This document shows, in pieces, positions 47,640 to 55,389 of a DNA stretch of 64,000 bases (positions are counted from its first letter, which is position 1; each line of letters begins with the position of its first letter). The notes under the pieces were generated by a model. The model searched no databases. It had not been told where the DNA came from and worked only from the letters and a program-made list of their open reading frames with translations. The translations under genes were made by a program, and so were the position numbers. This stretch comes from Enchytraeus crypticus (lineage: Eukaryota; Annelida; Clitellata; Enchytraeida; Enchytraeidae), in assembly GCA_905160935.1 (NCBI GenBank), contig CAJHZI010000769.1:550001-614000 (forward strand), read 5' to 3'.

Positions 47640-47961
47640 CATTAGGCCTTTGTATACATAATTATTTTGACTTGCCTATTATGGATATGCATATTATACA
47701 TATACACATTGTACATAAATATGTACAATGTGTATATGTATAATATTATACATATTCTAAAGTCTATTGCAATTAAAAAGTCGAACTTGGGCGAACAGTA
47801 GTAAAACTAACTTACCATACGGCAAATGCATATGCATTCTAAATATTAATGGCATTTAATATTTGTGTAATAAAGTTAAATAGTATAAGAATATAAACAA
47901 AACCTGATTGGCCGCAATCCACACAGTGGTCATTGCCAGGCATTCGTACAATAGTTTCCAT
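36404..47961 (-). CDS. ADAP: ArfGAP with dual PH domains (ADAP/centaurin-alpha), 8 exons
   Basis: Exons in transcription order: 47961-47904, 46258-46125, 45219-45128, 42857-42656, 41802-41653, 40123-40040, 38716-38582, 36598-36404. They join in phase to 349 codons plus TGA, close to the usual 370-380 residues. Residues 1-95 hold the ArfGAP zinc finger, CX2CX16CX2C (C13, C16, C33, C36; HCVDCG and VCEACAGVH). The first PH domain starts at about residue 122 ([26 protein letters not shown]). The second starts at about residue 251 ([40 protein letters not shown]). This class binds PIP3/inositol phosphates and regulates Arf6 at the plasma membrane. Oddity: the residue five after C36, normally the catalytic Arg of CX4R, is Asn (AAC). 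The start Met is the first in frame after an upstream TAG; an additional 5' exon is possible. Confidence 0.9.
36720..36975 (+). mobile_element. SINE-B copy, nearly full length
   Basis: CAGTTTAACTAGGGTTGGG, AGTCAATCCCCTAAAAAC, GCCGCCTTTTACAACATG, and ends CAACCCGGGCACAACACGGG. The end shows the head block shared with SINE-C. Confidence 0.65.
37020..37320. repeat. Tandem repeat (CTAGTATTAAAAATGGC)n
   Basis: About 18 degenerate copies of a 17-18-bp unit in the last ADAP intron. Confidence 0.85.
37500..37680 (+). repeat. Dispersed repeat E, longer copy
   Basis: GGCTTTCGTTTAGGACCTTA, TTGCAGATTGGTCTGGGTG, then GGGGACGTCCCTGACATCAT. Inverted copies lie at 42175-42330 and 42440-42590. Confidence 0.65.
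37929..38060 (+). mobile_element. SINE-A copy
   Basis: GGCTGGAGCCAATGGCGATG, then GGGGTTCAAATCCTGG. ADAP intron. Confidence 0.75.
38310..38565 (-). mobile_element. SINE-B fragment with (GAT)n
   Basis: CCCTACCCTAGCTAAACGGG, then TTTCAATGGAAGATGATG and a GAT/GAC tract (38425-38565) that ends 17 bp from an ADAP exon. Confidence 0.7.
38745..38945 (-). mobile_element. LINE 3'-end fragment
   Basis: TTAGTGCACTGCCTACTGGC, then CATATATGAGTGGGTCTTTA and GACCTTCCCCCCTTAG. Inverted tail of the LINE family. Confidence 0.75.
39410..39470 (+). repeat. Dispersed repeat E fragment
   Basis: CACCTACATCATCCTTGTAT, then GAAATGGACGTTATATC and TTA triplets. Confidence 0.5.
39535..39790 (+). repeat. Direct repeat F, first copy
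   Basis: About 255 bp: GATCACCAAAAAGGGTCATT, ATGTGAACCATGGTGAACT and AATAAGTACTGACGAAGAT. A close copy in the same orientation lies at 40197-40467. The 84-bp ADAP exon 40040-40123 lies between them. Confidence 0.85.
39891..40028 (+). mobile_element. SINE-A copy
   Basis: GGCTGGAGCCATGCAGTGGC, then GGGGTTCAAATCCCGG. It ends 12 bp from the ADAP exon at 40040. Confidence 0.7.
40197..40467 (+). repeat. Direct repeat F, second copy
   Basis: Same sequence as at 39535-39790, with small indels (TCAACCCTGTACAGTTCACA shared). Confidence 0.85.
40525..40765 (+). mobile_element. LINE 3'-end fragment
   Basis: AGGAAGAAGAGTTTGCTAGG, then ATGGACCTGCCAGTAGGCAG and AGAGAGAG. Confidence 0.7.
40898..41222. repeat. 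10-bp minisatellite (AGACTGTCAG)n
   Basis: About 32 units. The 181-residue frame across it is a by-product of a repeat without stops. ADAP intron. Confidence 0.95.
41470..41560 (-). repeat. Dispersed repeat E-like fragment
   Basis: AATTTAACGTCTGGTTCCTC, then GTCAGAGACGTCTCCGG. Confidence 0.45.
41930..42070 (+). mobile_element. LINE fragment
   Basis: GGAAGGTCTATTAATAGAGG, then GGAGGCAGGGGCAGGCTG. ADAP intron. Confidence 0.6.
42175..42590 (-). repeat. Two inverted copies of repeat E in tandem
   Basis: Each has GTCCGTTTACTCATCCA/GTCCGTTTCCTCATCCA, then GACGTCCCGACAGC/GACGTCCCCAACAGC, and each is preceded by a TAA tract. Confidence 0.65.
42943..45060. repeat. 31-bp minisatellite in an ADAP intron
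   Basis: About 65 near-identical copies of a 31-bp unit (AGAAGAACTGGTTTCAATA, then TGTATGTGAATC). The first copies (42943-43050) are degenerate. The 5' half mostly has TTTGTAGG and the 3' half ATGTATG, so two unit types have spread separately. Short plus-strand frames in it are not genes. Confidence 0.95.
45300..45870. other. ADAP intron, nothing recognised
   Basis: AT-rich intron sequence without a family match. Confidence 0.4.
45875..46030 (+). mobile_element. SINE-B copy
   Basis: CATCATCATCATCTTCCATT, then AACCAGGCCTAGATACGAA and CCTAGGCGCTCACCAACTG. It ends 95 bp from the ADAP zinc-finger exon. Confidence 0.6.
46340..46560 (+). mobile_element. LINE tail with internal hairpin
   Basis: GCAGGGGCAGGCCGAGATTA, then GGTATGTTATCTAACATACC, then TAATCTCGGCATGCCCCTGC: part of the tail occurs in both orientations, giving about a 30-bp stem. 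It ends GGCAGTGCACTAAGAGAGAG. Confidence 0.75.
46615..46730 (+). mobile_element. SINE-C copy
   Basis: GGGATTAACCCGTTAATCTA, then ATGCAGGAATATGTACC. Confidence 0.6.
46780..46990 (+). mobile_element. tRNA-like SINE-D copy
   Basis: AATAGCGTAGAGGTAACATC (A-box side), GTGGGTTCGATTCCCAGC (B-box-like), then GATCTAAGAGTAATATC. Same family as at 15055. Confidence 0.6.
46998..47061. repeat. (GA)n microsatellite
   Basis: Pure GA tract after a SINE-C/LINE-type tail scrap. Confidence 0.95.
47406..47640. repeat. (TA)n/(GA)n microsatellite
   Basis: Long TA tracts around a GA block, in the first ADAP intron. Confidence 0.95.
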
Positions 47962-48371
47962 AGATTTACGTTTGAAGGATATTTTAAGTCAATATATTCA
48001 GTAGGCTAAACAGCTAGTCAGTGACAAGGTAGTCTTAACTGGGTCTTTAATTAACTTTACCTTAATTTAATAAACTTTAATTAACTTAAACTGTCTCTTT
48101 AATTACATGTTTTTTCCCGGATCTTGTTAGTAAACAAAACTTTCGTTTACCGGCTGTAAACTTATATTTCCAAAGAATGGAATATCCCGCAAGTTTAAAA
48201 TAAATATCAAACGTTAAATCTCGACAGTAGTAGAGTGCTACAGTCGTCCATGACAACAGCGAGCACTACAGAGACAAATCAGAGCTTGTGAGCAACAAAA
48301 AGGCCCGAAATGGTGCAAAATTCAGAAAACCAGTCTAAAGATGTAAATAAAAAGTAATTGAATAGTTAGCA
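47962..48371. promoter_or_regulatory. Probable 5' region of ADAP
   Basis: Lies upstream of the first ADAP coding exon. The part at about 48215-48330 is less AT-rich than its surroundings and free of known repeats, as a promoter or 5' UTR might be. No defined element was recognised. Confidence 0.3.
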
Positions 48372-48505
48372 TTTTGGACTGATTTTCTGGATTTTGGAAT
48401 TTGCATCGTTTTTGGACCTTCTTTTTGCTCGCCGACTTGATTTTGACTCAATAGTGCTCGATACTATCATTGATGATTGTAGCACTCTAATTGTTGTTAT
48501 GTTAT
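48372..48505 (+). repeat. Dispersed repeat D (third copy) at the edge of the Polinton
   Basis: GGACTGATTTTCTGGATTTT to GTAGCACTCTAATTGTTG. Similarity to the other two copies stops at about 48503, just where the Polinton terminal sequence begins. Confidence 0.75.
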
Positions 48506-48506
48506 A

Positions 48507-48658
48507 GTATCAGGGAATGTACTGTCCCCGGACCACCTACGCCCCCAGTGATCTCATTCATTTCATTCGGGGGTCTCACTTCATTCGCCCCCTCATTAAA
48601 TTCATTCGACCACTGAGTTCATAGGTAATCCAGGAACAGTACATTCCCTGATACTCTC
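48507..48658. repeat. Imperfect inverted repeat at the left terminus
   Basis: AGTATCAGGGAATGTACTG at 48507 is matched by CAGTACATTCCCTGATACT ending at 48658, and similarity continues inward (GGACCACCT against AGGTAATCC). The outer GTTGTTATG and CATAACAAC also pair. A third related unit, GTTCCTGGACCACCTCTG, lies at about 48888. Confidence 0.7.
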
Positions 48659-49066
48659 ATAACAACAAGCAAATATATACACATATAGCAGGCATAAAAG
48701 TAATATTTATAATTGTCATTATCACTCTTTAATACGAAGTCAAGTTATGTGAAGTATATATAACAATTCATTCGGTTCTCTAAACTAGACCTACACATAA
48801 ACCTTCTAAAGAAAGTACATTATATGTTACTCCCATAATAACATGCAAAGATATGTACAACAATACGTGATGACTTTCATATCCTAAATTGTTCCTGGAC
48901 CACCTCTGTACTCAATGACCTCATTCAGCCATTTTACAAGTAAGCCAATACAACGATATTCAAAATAATAACATGCAAATAATATTTATAAATGTTCATC
49001 ACTCTTCAGTACTAGAAAACTATGTGAATAATTTAAATTCTTTTTATATATAATTCTACCTAATAA
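48658..49066. repeat. Subterminal direct repeats upstream of the first Polinton gene
   Basis: TAATATTTATAATTGTCATT, then ATCACTCTTTAATAC at about 48704, is echoed at about 48980 as TAATATTTATAAATGTTCAT, then CACTCTTCAGTAC. AACATGCAAA occurs twice. No frame is present. Probably terminal-repeat sequence with promoter or origin functions; this is inference. Confidence 0.55.
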
Positions 49067-49459
49067 ATGTCGAGTACTAAAGTGAAATGCGAATGTGGTT
49101 ATTCAGTTAATGAAAACAACATGAATAAGCATATCGATTCTAAATCTCATAAAATTAAAATTGAAAGAAAACAGCGCAAAGAAAATGATTACAATAATCT
49201 CAAGGATTCATGCAACTGTTGTTCAATCTGTTTTGCTACATCCATAAACGAATATTACTTTTTGAAAGATAAACAAATGTGTTTGTGCTGTGATGAAATT
49301 TCTAGAGGTGGAGTGAAAAGATGTAAAGAGTGTAAAGAACTAGTTGATATTAACAAAATGGAAAGGCCTTATTTAAAAAAGTGTAAAGAGTGCGCTTCAA
49401 AACGTATGGCTGGTATTAGAAATTCAAATTCAATTGTTCAGGAAAATTCTTTTATATAA
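49067..49459 (+). CDS. Polinton Cys-rich zinc-finger protein
   Basis: 130 residues. The N terminus is a C2H2-like finger (CECGY, then HIDSKSHK), similar to the finger at the C terminus of the element's ATPase. Three more Cys pairs follow: CNCCSIC, CLCC, and CKECKEL with CKECASK. The rest is basic and hydrophilic. A nucleic-acid-binding role is likely but unproven. Start: ATG within CTAATAAATG. The stop is 15 bp before PolB. First gene from the left end, so possibly an early regulatory protein (inference). Confidence 0.65.
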   Translation: MSSTKVKCECGYSVNENNMNKHIDSKSHKIKIERKQRKENDYNNLKDSCNCCSICFATSINEYYFLKDKQMCLCCDEISRGGVKRCKECKELVDINKMERPYLKKCKECASKRMAGIRNSNSIVQENSFI

Positions 49460-49474
49460 TCTTTTCATTAATAA

Positions 49475-52400
49475 ATGGAGAGTACTCTGAGTAATGATTA
49501 TGATGATTTCATTAACCTTGATTCTAAATATAGATCTCTACTGAGAGATAGCAAGACGTTAAATAAGAGAATTAAACGTGACAAGAAAGAGCTTAAACAA
49601 GCCCTGAAGAAATATGAGGAACTTGAGAGAAAGTCCTTAATTGAACAACAAGAAATTAAAAAGAAATATAAACAATTAAGATTTTCTAGTAAATTAGATA
49701 AGAAGAAAATCAAACATGAAAGATATATTAGAAAGCATGGTGTAATTAAGGAAGCATTGGATGATAATATAATCAAAATTACATTTACTAATAAAAACGA
49801 GAAATTAGCTGATATACAGAACAGAGCTACACGTGGAATAATATTAGCACTCCAAAATAAATTAAGAAAATTTAAATCAGTAAAATTTCAAATGACAGTT
49901 GAAGCACTGCTATTTAAACCAAAGTATAATATTACAATTAACCATCGTTTCTTCAATAAGAATATAATTATAAATGCTAACGAAATGAATAATTTACATG
50001 GTTTAATTAAAGAACAGTTCACAGAAATTGAAAATAGGGTAGAAGCATTAAATATAGATGATAGTGAAACTGTGCTTGAAAACTATGAAGAGATTGAAAT
50101 TACAATAGTTAAAAATACACATATGCAAGGATCTTCCTATATTAAATTACCAAAGTATATTAAGCATAAAATGGCAGTTATAAATGTTAAAAATACAGAT
50201 CAATATTGTTTTATTTGGGCTATATTATCTGCTCTTTACCCAGCAAGTGATCATTCAGATAGAGTAGCAAAATATAGACCATATTGGAATACATTAAAAG
50301 TAGCTGGTTTAAACTTTCCAATGCAAATAAAAGATATACATAAATTCGAACAAATGAATAACATTTCAATAAATGTATTTGGATATGAAACAGAACGTAT
50401 TACAGAAGAGGATACAAACGAATACTTCTATCCTCTATATAACACGAAAATAAATTCAGAAAGAGTTGTTGATTTATTATATATAGATAGTGAAGATGAA
50501 GACCAAAACCATAAAAAGCAATATCATTACGCATGGATTAAGGATTTTAAAAGGCTAGTTCATAGAGCATTAAATTCAAAGGATAATTATGTTGCTATCT
50601 GTAAAAGATGTATGATTGGTTATACAAATCAAAGTGCATACGATAAACATCTCTTCTACTGTACAACTGGAAATCCACAATGTATAATGCCAAATGAAGA
50701 AAATAAGACATTAAAATTTAAGAACCATTCAAATAAATTTAGACATCACTTAGCAATTTATGGAGATTTCGAATCGGTTATAGAGAAAGGACCGAAAAAA
50801 CATATTGCATCGTCAGATGCATATTGTAGCGTTGGAGCTATTAATAGATTTGTTTTATTTCATAATGTGGATGAGTTTGTTGAATCAATTGAACAAATAG
50901 TTCGAGAATATCATTGTATGCTTCAAAAATATCCAAAACCATCTTTGAATAAAGAGGTAATGGAAATTTACGATTCATCTGCAACATGTTGGTTATGTAA
51001 TAAACCTTTTGATGAGAACATAGCAATATCACGTAATGGAAACATTTGGTATCCAAACAAAAAAGTAATAGATCACGATCATCTAACTGGAAAATTTTTA
51101 GGAGCTGCTCATACAATTTGTAATTTTAAAAGAAAATCAAATACGTTTATACCAATTTTCTTCCATAATTTAAGCAACTACGATGCACATCATGTGGTAC
51201 ATTTACTAAATAAGTTTGGTAAGGGAGAGCTCAAATTAATACCTAATACTGAAGAAAAATATATTTCATTCTCAAAAATGTATAAAATAGGCAAAACAGA
51301 TTATGAACTGAGATTTCTAGATTCCTACAGATTTATTCCAGAATCATTGGATGAACTTTCATCAAATCTTCTGAAGAAAGATAAAATGCTATTTAAAAAT
51401 CTTCTTAAATTCACAACTAAAGAAGAACAAGATGTAATATTTTGGAATGAAATTATTGATGTTGAAAAAACAGAAGCAATTGTTGATAATGAATTTAATG
51501 TAAAGTTCAAGAAATTTAAGAAATCTGAAAATAAACCAAGAATTAAAGGAATATACCCATATTCATTCACAGACTCCTTCGAGAAGTTTAAACATAATCA
51601 GATAATTTCAAGAGAAGAGTTCTATGATGAATTAAACTTAAAAAACATATCAGATCAAGAATATAATCAATATTTAAAAGTTTGGAATTCAATTGACGAT
51701 GTTAATCTAGGTAAATATTCAGATCTATATTTAAAAATTGATGTGTTAGCACTAGCTGATGTGTTTGAAGAATTTAGAAATACTTGTTTAAAATCTTATG
51801 ATTTAGATCCTTGTTATTACTATACAGCTCCTGGTCTAACATTTGATGCTTGTTTAAAATATACTGAAATTAATTTAGAATTACTAACTGATTATCCAAT
51901 GCTTCAAATGATTGAACATGGAATTAGAGGAGGAATTAGCGGTGTTACAGGTGACAGATATGTAAATGTTGAAGGTAAAAACTATACAACTAATCCAAAT
52001 ATTAAAGAAAACGATCCAAATCAAGAATGGTTGCTATATATTGATGCAAATAATTTATATGGAGGCTCAATGAGCGAAAAGTTACCACATTCAGATTTTA
52101 AATGGTTAGATAACGAAGAATTGCTAAATTTAGATTCACAAATACGCAATGACAAAATTACAGGAGATGAAGAAACTGGATATATATTATCAGTGGAACT
52201 AAAAACTCCTAAAACAAGTAATTTTGAGAACTATCCTTTAGCTCCAGAAACAAAGAAAATTAGTAAAAATGATCTTTCGGAATATTCTAAAAAGCAGTTA
52301 AAGAAAGAATCATATATTGAAACTGAAAAATTAATTTTAGATTTTACAGATAAAACAAAATACACAATTCATATTAAAACATTACTACTGTATTACAAAT

Positions 52401-53281
52401 TAGGTGCTGAATTTAAAATTAATGATGTAATATCATTCAACCAATCCGATTGGCTTAAGAAATACATAGACTTCAATACAGAATTGAGAAAAAAGGCAAC
52501 TAATGACTTTGAGAAAAACTTTTACAAATTAATGAACAATGCCATGTTTGGAAAGACTATGGAAGCAATAAGAAATAGAATTGATATAAAATTGTGCGAC
52601 AATTGGGATCAAGCAAAATATCATATAAAGAAACCAACATATAACTATTTAAAAATATTCAATAAAGATCTTATAGCAATACACATGAGGAAACATAAAA
52701 TTGTATTTAATAAACCAATATATATTGGATTCTGTGTATTGGAATTATCCAAACATCTCATGTATGACTTTTACTATAATAAGCTACAAAATATATTTAA
52801 AGATGTAAAGCTTACATACACAGATACGGATTCATTTGTGTTGCACATTAAGGATTCAAATATATATAGAATAATGAAAGAGAATGACGATTTATTCGAC
52901 TTTTCAGATTATCCTAAAGATCATATTCTATATTCAGATAAAAATAAAAAGGTAGTTGGTAAATTTAAAGATGAATGCAACGGAAATATTATGACAGAAA
53001 GGATTCATTTAAGATCCAAAATGTATTCACATAGAATATATTTAGAAGAGAAAGAAGAAAAGAAAGCAAAAGGTATTAAAACTTGTGTAGTTAAAAAGAA
53101 TATAACCTTTGATGATTATTATAAATGTCTCTTCAATGGTATGAACACAAAGCATAAATTTCAAACTTTTAAAAGTATTAATCACGTTATATATACCAGA
53201 GATATCGAGAAGGTCGGTCTATCATCGTTTGATTCTAAAAGATATTATCTAAATGCAGTTGAGTCTATTCCGTTTCGCTAA
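49475..53281 (+). CDS. polB: Protein-primed family B DNA polymerase
   Basis: 1268 residues, intact. Residues 1-100 are a charged coiled coil. A conserved block (QYCFIWAILSALYP, about 245) typical of Polinton polymerases follows. A Cys/His finger (CKRCMIGY) is at about 375. Exo I DFE (IYGDFES) is at about 430. An endonuclease-VII-like Zn insert (WLCNKPF; VIDHDHLTGK; HTICN) spans about 505-550. Exo II (NLSNYDAHH) is at about 565, Exo III (YLKIDVLALADV) at about 752, motif A (YIDANNLYG) at about 854, motif B (KLMNNAMFGK) at about 1017 and motif C (YTDTDS) at about 1115. All catalytic Asp residues of exo and pol are present. It would replicate the element from terminal protein-primed ends. Start: ATG within TTAATAAATG. 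Its stop overlaps the tail of the opposite-strand lectin-like gene. Confidence 0.95.
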   Translation: MESTLSNDYDDFINLDSKYRSLLRDSKTLNKRIKRDKKELKQALKKYEELERKSLIEQQEIKKKYKQLRFSSKLDKKKIKHERYIRKHGVIKEALDDNIIKITFTNKNEKLADIQNRATRGIILALQNKLRKFKSVKFQMTVEALLFKPKYNITINHRFFNKNIIINANEMNNLHGLIKEQFTEIENRVEALNIDDSETVLENYEEIEITIVKNTHMQGSSYIKLPKYIKHKMAVINVKNTDQYCFIWAILSALYPASDHSDRVAKYRPYWNTLKVAGLNFPMQIKDIHKFEQMNNISINVFGYETERITEEDTNEYFYPLYNTKINSERVVDLLYIDSEDEDQNHKKQYHYAWIKDFKRLVHRALNSKDNYVAICKRCMIGYTNQSAYDKHLFYCTTGNPQCIMPNEENKTLKFKNHSNKFRHHLAIYGDFESVIEKGPKKHIASSDAYCSVGAINRFVLFHNVDEFVESIEQIVREYHCMLQKYPKPSLNKEVMEIYDSSATCWLCNKPFDENIAISRNGNIWYPNKKVIDHDHLTGKFLGAAHTICNFKRKSNTFIPIFFHNLSNYDAHHVVHLLNKFGKGELKLIPNTEEKYISFSKMYKIGKTDYELRFLDSYRFIPESLDELSSNLLKKDKMLFKNLLKFTTKEEQDVIFWNEIIDVEKTEAIVDNEFNVKFKKFKKSENKPRIKGIYPYSFTDSFEKFKHNQIISREEFYDELNLKNISDQEYNQYLKVWNSIDDVNLGKYSDLYLKIDVLALADVFEEFRNTCLKSYDLDPCYYYTAPGLTFDACLKYTEINLELLTDYPMLQMIEHGIRGGISGVTGDRYVNVEGKNYTTNPNIKENDPNQEWLLYIDANNLYGGSMSEKLPHSDFKWLDNEELLNLDSQIRNDKITGDEETGYILSVELKTPKTSNFENYPLAPETKKISKNDLSEYSKKQLKKESYIETEKLILDFTDKTKYTIHIKTLLLYYKLGAEFKINDVISFNQSDWLKKYIDFNTELRKKATNDFEKNFYKLMNNAMFGKTMEAIRNRIDIKLCDNWDQAKYHIKKPTYNYLKIFNKDLIAIHMRKHKIVFNKPIYIGFCVLELSKHLMYDFYYNKLQNIFKDVKLTYTDTDSFVLHIKDSNIYRIMKENDDLFDFSDYPKDHILYSDKNKKVVGKFKDECNGNIMTERIHLRSKMYSHRIYLEEKEEKKAKGIKTCVVKKNITFDDYYKCLFNGMNTKHKFQTFKSINHVIYTRDIEKVGLSSFDSKRYYLNAVESIPFR

Positions 53282-53523
53282 TCACCAATAGCTACCCAAT
53301 GACATTGATCTCCAGGTTTATAGTGACCTTCTACAAAGTATTGAAAACCATCTTTTGTAATATTACACGCGTTAATATGCAAAGCCCAATCCCGACCATA
53401 TTGAGCTGATCTCACTAACTGACAAATAACAACTGGAGGTTCTGTAAATTTATGAGGTGTAAACCCAGATCCACCACTAAATCTTGAACCAAGTATATTT
53501 TGCTTTCCAAACTCTACTTTCAT
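53278..53523 (-). CDS. H-type-lectin-like small protein, opposite strand
   Basis: 81 residues on the minus strand, tail-to-tail with PolB (4-bp overlap) and back-to-back with the ATPase. After a 16-residue lead, the sequence fits an H-type lectin domain: F at about 25, FTEPPVVICQLV, then VNITKDGF-like (NACNITKDGFQYFVEGH) and a final CHWVAIGD. H-type lectins bind sugars, often GalNAc, so a role in attachment is plausible but inferred. Its ATG lies in ATTAAATG on its own strand, like the other element genes, which supports a real gene. No signal peptide. The length suits one lectin domain and nothing else. Confidence 0.65.
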   Translation of the reverse strand: MKVEFGKQNILGSRFSGGSGFTPHKFTEPPVVICQLVRSAQYGRDWALHINACNITKDGFQYFVEGHYKPGDQCHWVAIGD

Positions 53524-53592
53524 TTAATAGGGAAATATTTATAAAATAAAATATAAAATTGAAATAATTTTATATGGAGTTTATACTGATAA

Positions 53593-54516
53593 ATGGAAGC
53601 GAAGTATTATTGGATATCGAAGAAGAGTAAGAAGCATTCCGATATATTTCCGGAGTCATTCCGATGCTTAATAATCGGACAATCGGGTTCCGGGAAAACG
53701 GCTTTACTTATGCGGATGCTACTTCAGGAAGATATGTTAGATTACAATAAACTATATGTATTTGGAAGATCCCTCCATCAACCGGAATATCAAATACTAA
53801 AAGCTGGCTTTGATAATAAATTACCTAAGTCAGATATAACAGAAATCCTAATGCATAATTCTATGATTAATGAACGCGATGAAAAGCCGGAAGTTATAGC
53901 GGCAGGACTTGCATATGACTTAGAAGATGAGGAGAAAGGAGATATATCTTGTGAATATTACGAAGATCCATCCGATATTCCTGATCCTAAAGAGTTTGAT
54001 AAACAGGACAAGAATCTAATAATATTTGACGATATTATGACAGATAAGAATCAATCGGCACCTGGTGCATTCTTTACTAGAAGCAGGCATAATAATATCT
54101 ATTGCATATACATTTCTCAAAATTATTATCATTTACCAAGACATACTATTAGATCAAATTCTAATTTCCTAATATTATTCAATCTAGATCCCGGGGATAC
54201 CGATAATCTATATAGAGATTCTGGGGCAAGCGTTGATTTTAAAGATATTAATAAATTTAGACAGTTATGTGAACAAGCATGGTTTAAGAAATATGGATAT
54301 TTAGTTATAGATAAATCAAAAACAAATATCAATGAAAAATATAGATTTAAATTAGAACTTGAAAAACCTGTACAGTTAGTTGAAAATATAATATCACAGC
54401 CTATAGATAGAATACGTAGAGCTACAAAAACTTGTAGAGCTTGCAACCTAACAATGTTAAGTTCTAGTCATGCTAAACATATTAACTCGAAGCGTCATAA
54501 AAAAGCTTTCATATAA
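53593..54516 (+). CDS. FtsK/HerA-type genome-packaging ATPase
   Basis: 307 residues. Walker A GQSGSGKT at 29-36 and Walker B LIIFDDI at about 141-147. The downstream block SRHNNIYCIYISQNYYHLP, with a polar sensor-like S/Q-N, is typical of Polinton and adenovirus-like A32/FtsK ATPases that load DNA into the capsid. The last 30 residues form a C2H2 finger (CRACNLTML, then HAKHINSKRHK) related to that in the 130-residue protein at 49067. Such a C-terminal finger may bind DNA. Start: ATG in TGATAAATG. The stop is 15 bp before the next gene. Confidence 0.9.
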   Translation: MEAKYYWISKKSKKHSDIFPESFRCLIIGQSGSGKTALLMRMLLQEDMLDYNKLYVFGRSLHQPEYQILKAGFDNKLPKSDITEILMHNSMINERDEKPEVIAAGLAYDLEDEEKGDISCEYYEDPSDIPDPKEFDKQDKNLIIFDDIMTDKNQSAPGAFFTRSRHNNIYCIYISQNYYHLPRHTIRSNSNFLILFNLDPGDTDNLYRDSGASVDFKDINKFRQLCEQAWFKKYGYLVIDKSKTNINEKYRFKLELEKPVQLVENIISQPIDRIRRATKTCRACNLTMLSSSHAKHINSKRHKKAFI

Positions 54517-54531
54517 TCTTTCAGCTAATAA

Positions 54532-54825
54532 ATGGACGCACAACTTCTGAAGCTTGCCGATTTACAAATTGATCAATCTTATTATGTGGTTGGATATAAA
54601 CCGATAAAAAATACTAAATTTGGAGATACTTATATTATCACATGTACACACATCTCTAATGATGAAAAATTTGAAATGTTTGCCACTAAACTAATAGCTT
54701 CATATATTTCTCTAAATTCCCCAAAAAATAAATTTTTATTCACCGTTAGAAAAAATTCTAAATACACATACGCTGAGATTTCTGGATATATTCCAAACTG
54801 CTCATCTTATATTCAATTGAATTAA
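54532..54825 (+). CDS. Small conserved Polinton protein
   Basis: 97 residues. The pattern is LKLADLQIDQSYYVVGYKPI, then NTKFGDTYIITC and a C-terminal NCSSYIQLN. It lacks catalytic signatures. Small beta-rich proteins of this kind recur beside the ATPase in Polinton-like elements; a single-strand DNA-binding or beta-barrel role is a guess. Start: ATG in CTAATAAATG. Spacing to both neighbours is 15 bp. Confidence 0.55.
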   Translation: MDAQLLKLADLQIDQSYYVVGYKPIKNTKFGDTYIITCTHISNDEKFEMFATKLIASYISLNSPKNKFLFTVRKNSKYTYAEISGYIPNCSSYIQLN

Positions 54826-54840
54826 TTTTCATTCCACTAA

Positions 54841-55389
54841 ATGGAAATATATTGTCTTAAATGTAAAAGTAAGACTTTAACTTTAGACTTAATTGAATCC
54901 ATAACTAAAAATAATAAACCAATACTTAAAGGTATATGTGAAGTTTGTGGATCTAAAAAGAATAGATTTATATCAAAGTCTAAAACTGGAGGTGATATCG
55001 TTTCATCTGTAATTTCTAAAATACCTAATGAATTTCATCTTAGAACTCTGAAAGGTAAGAAATATTCATTCTGTGGTCCCAATACAAAGCTAGAGGAAAG
55101 ATTAAATCCTGATGACACACCAAAAGAATGGTCAAAGCCTATAAATAAAGTTGATGAAGTTTGTTTAAAACATGATTTAGCTTATAGAGATTCTGATTTA
55201 GGAAAGGGAACTAGGCGTGAAGCAGATAAGAAGATGTTACAAGAACTTGATAATCTTAAAGATTTGAATTTTAATGAAAAATTAGGTAAAGCAGTTATTA
55301 AGCCAATTATAGCTGCAAAATATAAATTAGGTTTAGGAATATTAAAAAAAACAAAATCGAAGAAGCCAAAGAATTACACAAACCCATAA
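54841..55389 (+). CDS. Zn-ribbon plus phospholipase A2 virion protein
   Basis: 182 residues. An N-terminal zinc ribbon (CLKCKSKT, then CEVCGSKK; about 5-39). A PLA2 domain at about 76-135 has the calcium-loop motif FCGPNTKL and the catalytic pair in VCLKHDLAY, then READKKML. The fold is shared with parvovirus VP1 and adintovirus/adomavirus proteins, where it breaches the endosomal membrane. The C terminus is basic (KKTKSKKPKNY). Start: ATG in CACTAAATG, a weak form of the motif. The last 64 nt overlap the open integrase frame, offset by -1, after an eight-A run at 55344-55351. Confidence 0.85.
   Translation: MEIYCLKCKSKTLTLDLIESITKNNKPILKGICEVCGSKKNRFISKSKTGGDIVSSVISKIPNEFHLRTLKGKKYSFCGPNTKLEERLNPDDTPKEWSKPINKVDEVCLKHDLAYRDSDLGKGTRREADKKMLQELDNLKDLNFNEKLGKAVIKPIIAAKYKLGLGILKKTKSKKPKNYTNP

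Noticed and set aside
47400..47642. IYIYIY frames on both strands
   Set aside because: Pure (TA)n microsatellite.
50841..51570. Minus-strand frames inside PolB
   Set aside because: Shadows of the intact 1268-residue polymerase, whose motifs are all in the plus frame.
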